Part shown: positions 56,179 to 64,000 of the stretch, in pieces | Layout of the letters: the number at the start of each line of letters is the position of its first letter | How positions within the stretch are numbered: position 1 is the stretch's first letter | From: Polyangium spumosum | Lineage (GTDB): Bacteria > Myxococcota_A > Polyangia > Polyangiales > Polyangiaceae | Direction: 5' to 3' | DNA length: 64,000 nucleotides | Assembly: GCF_009649845.1 (NCBI RefSeq) | Contig: NZ_WJIE01000020.1 | Span: 1-64,000 of the forward strand | Made by a program: the position numbers and the translations under genes | The notes under the pieces: model-generated | Databases searched by the model: none | What the model saw: the letters and a program-made list of their open reading frames with translations, nothing else | What the model was told of the DNA's origin: nothing

Positions 56179-58914
56179 CTACGCCGTGACGAGCCGCTCG
56201 ACCTCGCCGTAGGTCGCCGCGATCGCCTCGTCGAGCTTGCCGACCTCGGGGCCGCCGGCTTGCGCCATGTCGGGCCGGCCGCCGCCGCGACCGCCCACGA
56301 TCGCGGCCACGTTCTTGATCACGTCGCCGGCCTTCACCCGGCCCGTCGCGGCCTTCGACACCATCACGGTGAGCTGCGCCTTGCCCGCGTCCACGGCGCC
56401 GACGAGCACGAGGCTCGTCTCACCGAGTTTGTCCCGGAGCTTCTCGGCGATCTCGCGCAGCGCCGCCGCTTGCGTGCCGTCGGGCATACGCCGCGCGAGG
56501 ACCTTGATGCCCGAGACGTCGCGCGCCTCGGCGAGCATCGCGTCGATCCCGCCGCCGCCGCCGCCGCCGCCGGGCCCGCCGCCCTCGATGAGCCTGCGCT
56601 CGAGCTCGGCGAGCTTCTTCTCGAGCTCCCGCTCGTGCGCGACGATCTTGCCGATCTTCTCCGCGAGATCACCGCCCTGCGCCTTGGCGACCTGGCGCGC
56701 CTTCTGGATGTCGTCCTCGAGGCCACGCACGTAACCGAGCGCGTTCTTGCCCGTCGCCGCGAAGACACGCCGCACGCCCGCCGCGACGCCGCCCTCGCCC
56801 GTGATCTTGAACAGGCCGATGTCGCCGAGCGCCCGCGCGTGTGTGCCGCCGCAGAGCTCGATCGAGTCCTGGGTCATCGTCAGCATACGAACGACGTCGC
56901 CGTACTTCTCCTCGAAGATCGCGACGGCGCCGCGCTTGCGCGCCTCGTCGACGGGCAGGACCTCCGTGAGGACGGGCGCGTTCTCCAGGACCTTGTTGTT
57001 CACGAGGTCCTCGATGCGCTCGATCTCCTCGCGCGTGAGCGGCTTGTTGTGCGCGAAGTCGAAGCGGAGCATGTCGGGCCCCACGCGCGAGCCCTTCTGC
57101 TGGGCGTGCTCGCCGAGCACCTTGCGCAGGGCCCAGTGGAGCAGGTGCGTCGCGGAGTGGTTGCGCCGCGTGGCCGAGCGCGCGGCGTGATCAACCACGA
57201 GCGAGACCTTCTCCCCCACCTTCACCTCGCCCGATTCGATCTCGCCCTCGTGCACCACGAGCCCTGTGAGCGGGCGCTGCGTGTCGCCGACGTGGAACTT
57301 CAGATCGCCCGCCGTGATCACGCCGATGTCGCCGACCTGACCGCCGCTCTCGGCGTAGAAGGGCGTCTCCTTCACGACGAGCTCGACGCGCGCGCCACTC
57401 GGCGCACGATCGACGAGTGTACGCGTGGGTTTGTCCGAGCCGTCCTTCTTCTCGACGAGGATGATCGCGACGATCTCGCTCTCACCAGCCTCGCGCTCGT
57501 AGCCGGTGAAGGCCACGGGCGACGCGAGTTTTTCCCGCGCGAGGCGGTAGGACGGATCCACGGCCGCGTTCGGATCGATCGGCCCGTCGGCCTCGTCCGC
57601 GCCCTTGATGATCTTTTCAGCCCCGTCCACATCGACGCCGTAGCCGTGCTCGGCGCAGATGACCTGCGTGAGGTCGAGCGGGAACCCATAGGTCGTGTAG
57701 AGATCCGCCGCCGCGGGCGCAGACAACGTGCCCTCGCTGCTCGCACGCATCTCGACGAAACGCTCGTCGAGGATCTTGATGCCGCGCTTGAGCGTGGCGC
57801 GGAACCGGACCTCCTCGTCCTCGGTGACGCGCGCGATGAGCTCGCGCCGCTCGCGGAGCTCGGGGTACACGTCGCCCATCCGATCCACGACGAGCAGCGC
57901 GACCTCGTGCAGGAAAGGCTTCTCGATGCCGAGGCGGTAGCCGTGCCGGATCGCGCGGCGCATGACGCGGCGGAGCACGTACTCGCGCCGCTGCTTCTCG
58001 GGCATCACGCCCTCGGCCACGAGGAAGGCCGTGGTGCGGGCGTGGTCGGCGATGACGCGCATGGAGACGTCGTCGGGCGCCTGGCTCGCGCCGTACTTCT
58101 TGCCCGCGATCTCGGCCGCGCGCTCGACGAGCGGGCGGAGCAGGTCGGTGTCGTAGTTCGACGTGACCCCTTGGAGCACGAACGAAATGCGCTCGAGGCC
58201 CATGCCCGTGTCGATGCTCGGCGCAGGCAGCGGCGCGACGGGCGCGTCCTTCTCCGCGCGGTCGTACTGCATGAAGACGAGGTTCCAGATCTCGGTCCAG
58301 CCAGAGCCGTCGAGCCGGGGCTCCTCGCCGAACCGCGAGAGGTCAACCTCGTCACCCGTGAAGAAGTGGATCTCCGAGCAGGGGCCGCAGGGGCCGGTGT
58401 CGCCCATGCTCCAGAAGTTGTCGGCCATGCCGAGCCGGAGGATGCGATCGTCGCCGAAGCCCGTGACCTTGCGCCAGAGCGAGGCCGCCTCCTCGTCCGC
58501 GGGGAAGCCGCCCTCGCCCTTGAACACGGTGACGACGAGCCGCTCCTTCGGGACGCCGTAGACCTTCGTGAGCAGCTCCCAGGCGCTCGTGATGGCCTCT
58601 TCCTTGAAGTAGTCGCCGAAGCTGAAGTTGCCGAGCATCTCGAAGAACGTGTGGTGGCGCGCGGTGACGCCGACGTTCTCGAGGTCGTTGTGCTTGCCGC
58701 TGATGCGGATGCACTTCTGGCTGCTGGCGGCGCGCGTGTAGGGGCGACGCTCCTTGCCCGTGAAGACGTCCTTGAACGGGACCATCCCGGCGTTGACGAA
58801 CATCAACGTGGGATCGTTCTGCGGGACGATCGGCGCGCTCGGGACGACCTCGTGGCCGCGAGAGGCGAAGAAATCGAGGAAGGTGCGGCGGATCTGATGG
58901 CTCGAGGCGGACAT
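56179..58914 (-). CDS. alaS: Alanyl-tRNA synthetase
   Basis: 911 residues, complete: the N-terminal class II catalytic core (RTFLDFFASRGHEVVPSAP, MFVNAGMVPFKDVFTG), tRNA-binding and editing domain with zinc ligands HSATHLLHWAL and CGGTHARALGD, and the C-terminal DHHA1 region (GGRPDMAQAGG). One oddity is a run of glycines (GGGPGGGGGGGG, near residues 778-789) encoded by a GCC/GGC triplet repeat at the hinge before the C-terminal domain. Lies 30 bases downstream of the TIGR04551 gene on the same strand. Confidence 0.97.
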   Translation of the reverse strand: MSASSHQIRRTFLDFFASRGHEVVPSAPIVPQNDPTLMFVNAGMVPFKDVFTGKERRPYTRAASSQKCIRISGKHNDLENVGVTARHHTFFEMLGNFSFGDYFKEEAITSAWELLTKVYGVPKERLVVTVFKGEGGFPADEEAASLWRKVTGFGDDRILRLGMADNFWSMGDTGPCGPCSEIHFFTGDEVDLSRFGEEPRLDGSGWTEIWNLVFMQYDRAEKDAPVAPLPAPSIDTGMGLERISFVLQGVTSNYDTDLLRPLVERAAEIAGKKYGASQAPDDVSMRVIADHARTTAFLVAEGVMPEKQRREYVLRRVMRRAIRHGYRLGIEKPFLHEVALLVVDRMGDVYPELRERRELIARVTEDEEVRFRATLKRGIKILDERFVEMRASSEGTLSAPAAADLYTTYGFPLDLTQVICAEHGYGVDVDGAEKIIKGADEADGPIDPNAAVDPSYRLAREKLASPVAFTGYEREAGESEIVAIILVEKKDGSDKPTRTLVDRAPSGARVELVVKETPFYAESGGQVGDIGVITAGDLKFHVGDTQRPLTGLVVHEGEIESGEVKVGEKVSLVVDHAARSATRRNHSATHLLHWALRKVLGEHAQQKGSRVGPDMLRFDFAHNKPLTREEIERIEDLVNNKVLENAPVLTEVLPVDEARKRGAVAIFEEKYGDVVRMLTMTQDSIELCGGTHARALGDIGLFKITGEGGVAAGVRRVFAATGKNALGYVRGLEDDIQKARQVAKAQGGDLAEKIGKIVAHERELEKKLAELERRLIEGGGPGGGGGGGGIDAMLAEARDVSGIKVLARRMPDGTQAAALREIAEKLRDKLGETSLVLVGAVDAGKAQLTVMVSKAATGRVKAGDVIKNVAAIVGGRGGGRPDMAQAGGPEVGKLDEAIAATYGEVERLVTA

Positions 58915-58944
58915 GGCGCCCGCCCATCTACCATGTTTCAGGCG

Positions 58945-61056
58945 TCAGAACATGATCCCGAGGTACCAGCGGAGCGTCTGCGCCGTCTCGCTGTCGAGCG
59001 CCGGCGCGTTGCGGTTCTCGGGCGCGCTGCCGTAACGGCTGACCTCGCCGGGCAAGTAGTCGAGGCCGCCGAGGGGGAAGAGCACGCCGTACTGGAGCAT
59101 CGTGTAGAAGCCGCCCATCTGATCGGGCTTGTCGTTGAGCGTGCCGTCTTTGGCCTGGAAATACAGCGAGAAGTCGAGCTCGACCCCGAGGTCGCGTTTG
59201 TTGCCGGGCGCCTGGATGAACTCACTCGCGCGGCTCCAGATGACCGCCGCGCTGCCGCCGAGGCGCTGTCCGTTCGGGTCGCGCGCGAAGTCGTACTGCA
59301 CAGAGGGACGCAAGTAATACGCGCCCTGCACGCGGCTCATGATGTTGCGCCAGAGGATGAGGTCGACGCGGTAGTCCTGGTGGAACCGGCCCGTCGAGAA
59401 CGTCCGGTCCGCCGTGAGCTGCCGCTCGACGCCGTTGCGAGGCGGCGCGAGGCCCTCGACGTCGGGATCACCCGAGGCCCAGCCGAAGCCGAGGTCGAGG
59501 CGGAGCTTGTCGTCGAGGGCGCGGAACTCGCTCTGCGCCGCGACGATGAAGCTCTGCACGGTCCATCCCTTGTCCTCGGTGTCGAGCGGGTTGCGCTCGA
59601 CGGTGGTGCCGCCCGCCGTCTGGAGGTTGTCGATGGTGCCGTAGGTCATCGAGGCCTCGGCCTCGAAGCGGAACTTCTTGTAGAGGAACTGGAACCAGAT
59701 GTCGGGCGTGAAGAACTGCGCGCCCCGCCGGGCGTAACCCACGCGGACGTTGTTCGACGGCTGGCCGAACGTGGCGCTCGTCGTGGGATCGGTGGTGTCG
59801 TTCGCGAGGACCTGGTTGCGGTAGGCGAAGTAGAGGCCGCCGTTGATGACCGGCAGCCCCTTGGCGAGGTCGAGCCGCGCGAGCTCGGGATCACGCCGGC
59901 GCGCGGCCATGAAGACGTACTGGCTCACGTCGTCGAGCTGGCCGAGATCGTAGGGCTGGCCCTGCTGCTCGCGGAGCGCCGCGCTGGTCGGGCCCTCGCT
60001 GATGAAGTCCCACGCGCCGGCGAAGTAGAGGTCGTACTTCTTGATGCCGGTCACGAACATGATCCGATCGACCGTGCTTTGCCAGTCGGAGTCGTAGCCG
60101 TTGCCCTCGTTGTTGAGGATGCCGAGGCCCCACTGGTTCGGCATGCGGCCGAAGCGGAGCAGGCCGACGGGCGTGACGTACTCGCCCCACGCGCGCTTGA
60201 CGATGATGCTGTCGACCGTGCTCGTTTGTCCGGCCACGGGCGCCCACGAGGTGGTCGCGAGCGAGCCGAGCGGCGCGTAGCCGCCGCGCGCGCCGACGGT
60301 GTAGCCGCCGCCCGCCGCAGGGGTGTTCCAGTAGCCCTCGGGCGTGGAGCCGAGGACGAAGTTGTCGAGGATGTCGATCTGCGAGAGGACCCGGAGGTTG
60401 TCGCTGATGTGCAGCTCCGGCGTGAGGCGGAAGCGCATGTTGGCGCCCGCCTGGGTGTTGTTCTCGCAAGGCGTGGTCGCCGCGGGATCGTCGCCGCAGA
60501 GGCGGACGGTCTGCACCTCGCCCGTCATCGGGTTGTAGGCGTTGTCGGGCGGCTGCGGCCAGAGCGCGCGATCGGCGGCGTCGCGGCGGCCGAGCGCGAA
60601 GTGGTGGAAGAGCTCGGCGCGGACGCGGAAGAGGCCGTGAATCTCGAGGCTCGGTCGGGCCTGCGACCACCAGTCTTCGGCGAAGACGTCGCTCGGCCGC
60701 ACGCCGACGTCGCCCGTGGGCGGCGGCCTGTCCGCGCCCTGGCGCGTGAGCGCGCGCGTGTCGCGATCCGGATCCGGCGTCGCAGCGACCGGCGCCGCGG
60801 GCTTCTGCGCGGGCTTCGGCGTGGTCTCGGGCGCAGGCTCGGGCGTAGCCTCGGGCGCGGCCTCGGGCGTCGTGCCGTTCGGGGGCACGAGCGGCTCGTC
60901 CGCAGGGCGCGCGGCGTCCGCCGGCGGGGTCGTGGGGGCATCCGTGGGCGGGGGCGGAGGCGGCGCCGGCGCCGCAGGCTGGGCCAGGGCAGAGGCCGGA
61001 GCGCAGAGGCTCATGAGGAGCCCCACGAGGGATAGGTACCGCGACGAAGTTCGCAT
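58945..61056 (-). CDS. TIGR04551-family outer membrane protein
   Basis: About 703 residues, a family known mostly from myxobacteria. Signal peptide (LVGLLMSLCAPASALAQP), then a long Pro/Ala/Thr-rich linker (50-140), then an outer-membrane barrel with repeating strands (RFRLTPELHISDNLRVLSQ, GLLRFGRMPNQWGLGI, YVTPVG) and C-terminal TAQTLRWYLGIMF with the terminal Phe recognised by the assembly machinery. Substrate unknown. First gene of a unit with alaS, divergent from the OmpA/TSP3 gene. Confidence 0.88.
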   Translation of the reverse strand: MRTSSRYLSLVGLLMSLCAPASALAQPAAPAPPPPPPTDAPTTPPADAARPADEPLVPPNGTTPEAAPEATPEPAPETTPKPAQKPAAPVAATPDPDRDTRALTRQGADRPPPTGDVGVRPSDVFAEDWWSQARPSLEIHGLFRVRAELFHHFALGRRDAADRALWPQPPDNAYNPMTGEVQTVRLCGDDPAATTPCENNTQAGANMRFRLTPELHISDNLRVLSQIDILDNFVLGSTPEGYWNTPAAGGGYTVGARGGYAPLGSLATTSWAPVAGQTSTVDSIIVKRAWGEYVTPVGLLRFGRMPNQWGLGILNNEGNGYDSDWQSTVDRIMFVTGIKKYDLYFAGAWDFISEGPTSAALREQQGQPYDLGQLDDVSQYVFMAARRRDPELARLDLAKGLPVINGGLYFAYRNQVLANDTTDPTTSATFGQPSNNVRVGYARRGAQFFTPDIWFQFLYKKFRFEAEASMTYGTIDNLQTAGGTTVERNPLDTEDKGWTVQSFIVAAQSEFRALDDKLRLDLGFGWASGDPDVEGLAPPRNGVERQLTADRTFSTGRFHQDYRVDLILWRNIMSRVQGAYYLRPSVQYDFARDPNGQRLGGSAAVIWSRASEFIQAPGNKRDLGVELDFSLYFQAKDGTLNDKPDQMGGFYTMLQYGVLFPLGGLDYLPGEVSRYGSAPENRNAPALDSETAQTLRWYLGIMF

Positions 61057-61443
61057 CGGCTTTGCTGCGTGGGTCGTAACGAGGTCCGTCTCACCATGCC
61101 CGCGCCGGTTTTGCCGGGCGCTCGGGCAGGGGCGATGTCTCACGCCGGGCGGGTGTGGTCAACGTGGATCGATGTTGGCTAGAGGGCCATGGGGTTTGGA
61201 GCGACGTGCCTCGGGGAAAACCCGGCCCTGCCCGGCGTCGCGGACGGGGCGCGCCCGTGCCTCCGCACCAAGCTTCCGCAACGTCAGCCGGCCGCCGATC
61301 CCCGTCCAGTACGGCCAGAACGGCCCGAATTGTCACCCGAATCCAGGATCCCCGTTGCCACGCTCGGGACGGTCTTCTATTCCTGCAATTCTCGTGTACC
61401 GCCGTTCCCAGCGTGCCGGTTTGCGGTCCGCGCAAGAGGGTTG
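61057..61443. other. Intergenic region between divergent outer membrane protein genes
   Basis: About 387 bases between the TIGR04551 and OmpA/TSP3 genes, presumably holding two divergent promoters. The open frames that extend into it are Arg/Pro-rich and not conserved in type. I recognise no promoter, terminator or RNA gene with confidence. Confidence 0.4.
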
Positions 61444-63429
61444 ATGAGAACGCGACTATCGCCAAGGCTGCTCACACTTCTGGGACTTGCCTCCGTCTCG
61501 CTCGTACCGACCGCGGCGCTGGCCCAACAGTCCGCTGCGGATGGCGCGAAGGAGGGAGAGTTCTCCGTCCAGCGGTTCGAAGCCGCGCCGGGCTCGAAGA
61601 ACTACCTCACGGTCGAGGGCGCCCGCATGGACGCCGCGATGGGCTTCACCGCGGGCGTGATGGTGAACTACGCGAACAAGCCGTTCGTGGTGAAGAGCTG
61701 CAGGGCCCAGACGGACTGCAGCGCGCCGAACGCGACGACCGAGGACGTCCCCGTGATCAACGACATGTTCACGGCCGACGTGCTGGCGTCGCTCACGCCG
61801 GTGCCGATGGTGCAGATCGGTCTGCGCCTGCCCGTGACGTACGTGAGCGGATCGGGCATCGACCTGGCAGACGGCGGCCCGGCCGACGGCGGGCTGAAGG
61901 CGTTCGGCGTGGGTGACGCGACGCTCGAAGGCAAGTTCCGCTTCTTCGGTGATCCGAAGACGAGCGCCGTGGTGCTCGGCGGCGCCGTCGACGTGTCCGC
62001 GCCGCTCGGGACGATCACGGCGAAGGACAAGTACATCGGCAACAGCATGCCGATCACGGCCGGCGGCCGGCTGATCTTCGACGGCTCGTTCGGCCCGGTC
62101 TCGTTCGGCTTGAACCTGCGCGGCGTCTACCGCCCGGAGGCGCGGCTCGGCTCGACGGTCGTGGGTCCCTTCGAGTTCCGCTACGGCGCTGCGGTCGGCT
62201 ACCGCGTGAGCCCGACGGTCCGGGTGCTCGCCGAAGGGTTCGGCGGGACGAAGTTCAGCTCGCAGAACGGGACGAACTCGCTCGAGGTCGACGGCGCCAT
62301 CCAGATCACGCCGCTCTCGTTGCCTGTCGCGTTCACGCTGGGCGGCGGCGGCGGCGTGCTGCAAGGCGTGGGCGTGCCGCTCTTCCGCGCGCTCGGCGGC
62401 GTGGCCTTCGTGGCCGAGGTCGGCGACGAGGACGGCGACGGCATCAACGACAAGGACGACAAGTGTCCGTCGATCGCCGAGGACAAGGACGGCTTCGAAG
62501 ACGACGACGGCTGCCTCGAGGACGACAACGATCAGGACAAGGTCCCGGACCTCCAGGACAAGTGTCCGCTGAAGCCGGAGACGATCAACGGCCTGCAAGA
62601 CGACGACGGCTGTCCCGACGAGCTGCCGGACAAGGACAAGGACGGCATCGGCGACGCCGACGACAAGTGCCCGGACGACTTCGGCAAGATGCGCGTGAAG
62701 GAGTTCTACGGCTGTCCGGACAAGGACCAGGACGGCATCGCCGACAAGGCCGACGGCTGCCCCGATCAACCGGAAGACACGGACGGCTTCGCCGACACCG
62801 ATGGCTGCCCGGATCCGGACAACGACGGCGACAAGATCAACGACGAGCTCGACGAGTGCATCGAGCAGCCCGAGGTCTACAACGGCTTCAAGGACACGGA
62901 CGGCTGCCCCGACGAGTCGCCGGACTCGGACAAGGACGGCATCCCGGACGAGAAGGACAAGTGCCCGCAGAAGCCGGAGAACCTCAACGGCTTCGAGGAC
63001 ATGGACGGCTGCCCGGACAAGGGCCCGTCGCTCGTCCAGATCACGGAGGACGACGTCAAGATCCTCCAGCGCGTCGACTTCGCGACCAACAGCGACAAGA
63101 TCCAGGGCGCGACGAGCTTCGCCGTGCTCAACGCGGTGGCGAGCGTGCTCGAGATCCACAAGGAGATCTTCCTCGTGGAGATCGCAGGCCACACGGACAA
63201 CGTGGGCAAGGTCGAGGAGAACCGCGCTCTGTCGCAGAAGCGCGCCGAGGCCGTGGTCAAGTACCTGGTCGACAAGGGCATCGACAAGGCGAGGCTCGTG
63301 GCGAAGGGCTACGGGCCCGACAAGCCGATCGGCGACAACAAGTTCGCTGCCGGCCGCCAGAAGAACCGCCGCGTCGAGTTCAACATCCTGAAGTCGGCGA
63401 AGAAGACCCAGGCGGCCCCGCCTCCGTGA
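61444..63429 (+). CDS. OmpA-family protein with TSP3-type calcium-binding repeats
   Basis: About 661 residues. Signal peptide (LLTLLGLASVSLVPTAALAQ), a beta-barrel-like region (about 30-325), seven or so thrombospondin type 3 repeats (330-545: DEDGDGINDKDDKCP, DKDKDGIGDADDKCP and similar, Asp-rich with Cys pairs, binding calcium), and a C-terminal OmpA peptidoglycan-binding domain (545-650; FATNSDKIQGA, IAGHTDNVGKVEENRALSQKRA). It should anchor the outer membrane to peptidoglycan. ATG at 61444. A terminator-like hairpin follows. Confidence 0.92.
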   Translation: MRTRLSPRLLTLLGLASVSLVPTAALAQQSAADGAKEGEFSVQRFEAAPGSKNYLTVEGARMDAAMGFTAGVMVNYANKPFVVKSCRAQTDCSAPNATTEDVPVINDMFTADVLASLTPVPMVQIGLRLPVTYVSGSGIDLADGGPADGGLKAFGVGDATLEGKFRFFGDPKTSAVVLGGAVDVSAPLGTITAKDKYIGNSMPITAGGRLIFDGSFGPVSFGLNLRGVYRPEARLGSTVVGPFEFRYGAAVGYRVSPTVRVLAEGFGGTKFSSQNGTNSLEVDGAIQITPLSLPVAFTLGGGGGVLQGVGVPLFRALGGVAFVAEVGDEDGDGINDKDDKCPSIAEDKDGFEDDDGCLEDDNDQDKVPDLQDKCPLKPETINGLQDDDGCPDELPDKDKDGIGDADDKCPDDFGKMRVKEFYGCPDKDQDGIADKADGCPDQPEDTDGFADTDGCPDPDNDGDKINDELDECIEQPEVYNGFKDTDGCPDESPDSDKDGIPDEKDKCPQKPENLNGFEDMDGCPDKGPSLVQITEDDVKILQRVDFATNSDKIQGATSFAVLNAVASVLEIHKEIFLVEIAGHTDNVGKVEENRALSQKRAEAVVKYLVDKGIDKARLVAKGYGPDKPIGDNKFAAGRQKNRRVEFNILKSAKKTQAAPPP

Positions 63430-63448
63430 CGGTGAGGGGGCTCCGGTC

Positions 63449-63470
63449 GGACTGCGTTGCAGTCCTTCCT
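63449..63470 (+). terminator. Hairpin after the OmpA/TSP3 gene
   Basis: GGACTGC (63449-63455) pairs with GCAGTCC (63459-63465), loop GTT, followed by TTCCT. It lies 20 bases beyond the stop codon. Stem is short and the T-run weak. Confidence 0.45.
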
Positions 63471-63627
63471 CTGCCCCCCCCCACCCCCCGCGCTTTCGGT
63501 CCGAGAGCGATCCCTGATTCGATCCAAAAGGAACCAAATCCCGCGCCGGGTGTCCTGGTAGAGTCTTCTCGACAGGATCGGGGGCTTCCTGTGCCTCCGT
63601 CTTTCGTCGATGCGGAGGCACCCCAGG

Positions 63628-64000
63628 ATGTCCTCGAACCTCGCCCGTCCGCGCTTGGCCGTCGTCGTGCTGGCGCTCCTCACCCTGGTTTGTCCAGGGC
63701 TCCTCACCGCATGTCGTGAGCCGGAGCGACCGCTCCACCCACGATCCCAGACCTGGGCCGAGCTACGGACGGTCCGGCGCGACGTGACGGTCGCGCCACC
63801 CGGCGAGCCGGAGCGGCCTCCATACCCGCGCGAACGGCTCGTGGACGGAGAGGTGGTGCGGGTGCAAGAGGACGGGCTCGCGTGGCTGCGTCGGGACGGG
63901 GGCGCGACGCTGCTCGTCCGAGGGCCCGCCGAGCTCGCCCTGCACGCCGACGTGATCACCATCAAGCACGGGCGCGTCTTCGTGGATACGCCCGCGACCA
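63628..64000 (+). CDS. FecR-like lipoprotein, C-terminus cut by window edge
   Basis: An open frame from ATG at 63628 to the right edge (124 codons, no stop). The signal peptide ends with a lipobox (LLTACREP). The following part (RTVRRDVTVAPPGEPE, LVDGEVVRVQEDGLAWLRR, ITIKHGRVFVDTPA) matches the repeated-strand pattern of FecR-type domains, which lie outside the cytoplasm. GGAGG nine bases upstream supports this start; another ATG 18 bases earlier is in frame. Confidence 0.65.
   Translation, partial: MSSNLARPRLAVVVLALLTLVCPGLLTACREPERPLHPRSQTWAELRTVRRDVTVAPPGEPERPPYPRERLVDGEVVRVQEDGLAWLRRDGGATLLVRGPAELALHADVITIKHGRVFVDTPAT

Noticed and set aside
56110-61035. A 1641-codon plus-strand open frame opposite alaS and the TIGR04551 gene
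   Set aside because: Composition is that of a mirror frame and both minus-strand genes have clear motifs.

Overview
The window is about 64 kb of GC-rich, densely packed bacterial DNA, and its gene content suggests a myxobacterium (Myxococcota, probably Polyangiales/Sorangiineae). The indications are many lipoproteins with Cys-rich or Gly-rich segments, Ser/Thr kinases, FHA proteins, a PP2C phosphatase, a TIGR04551-type outer membrane protein, an OmpA protein with TSP3 repeats, SBBP repeats, and cytochromes P450 of bacterial class I type. This is inference from gene content; no rRNA or tRNA is present to place it more exactly.

Layout. 1-5.9 kb (minus): a B12-dependent methionine synthase split into a catalytic MetH and a separate reactivation-domain protein, followed by an 850-residue HD plus Hsp90-like ATPase protein that runs off the left edge. 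6-8.1 kb (plus): an IscA/ErpA-type Fe-S protein, an RpoH-like sigma factor, and RNase P RNA with a clear terminator. 8.3-16 kb: hybrid histidine kinase, SBBP lipoprotein, formate dehydrogenase with an N-terminal NuoG-like part, and two small lipoproteins. 16.5-20.7 kb: zinc-ribbon protein, threonine aldolase, TPR lipoprotein, an extremely acidic small protein, and a barrel-like protein. 20.8-28.7 kb (plus): an apparent operon of a zinc-ribbon/double-FHA protein, PP2C phosphatase, membrane-anchored trypsin-like protease, FHA-membrane-pseudoprotease, and two Dpp-type ABC permeases, the first with a large insertion. 28.8-34.9 kb (minus): an overlapping operon of porin, cupredoxin, five-haem lipocytochrome and a SpoIIE-phosphatase/ATPase/STAS partner-switching trio. 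35-37.4 kb (plus): a CheA-like kinase and a response regulator. 37.4-41.3 kb (minus): secreted protein, glycerophosphodiesterase, a bacterial lysyl oxidase and an NTF2-like protein. 41.4-43.4 kb: TPP riboswitch and thiC. 43.4-50.3 kb: TetR repressor with a tandem palindromic operator, two paralogous P450s, a flavin monooxygenase and a large unrecognised protein with a cNMP-binding domain. 50.3-56 kb: two Ser/Thr kinases, oligopeptidase B and a PAS-STAS (RsbR-like) protein. 56-64 kb: AlaRS, TIGR04551 protein, OmpA/TSP3 protein and a partial FecR-like lipoprotein.

Many genes overlap by four bases (ATGA/GTGA), so translational coupling is common. Phosphorylation-based signalling recurs (His kinases, Ser/Thr kinases, two PP2C-type phosphatases, FHA and STAS domains). 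The most unusual parts are the porin-cupredoxin-multihaem cytochrome operon coupled to a partner switch, the FHA/PP2C/protease/pseudoprotease operon, the TetR-P450-P450-FMO-cNMP cluster, the lysyl oxidase, and the HD-GHKL protein at the left edge.
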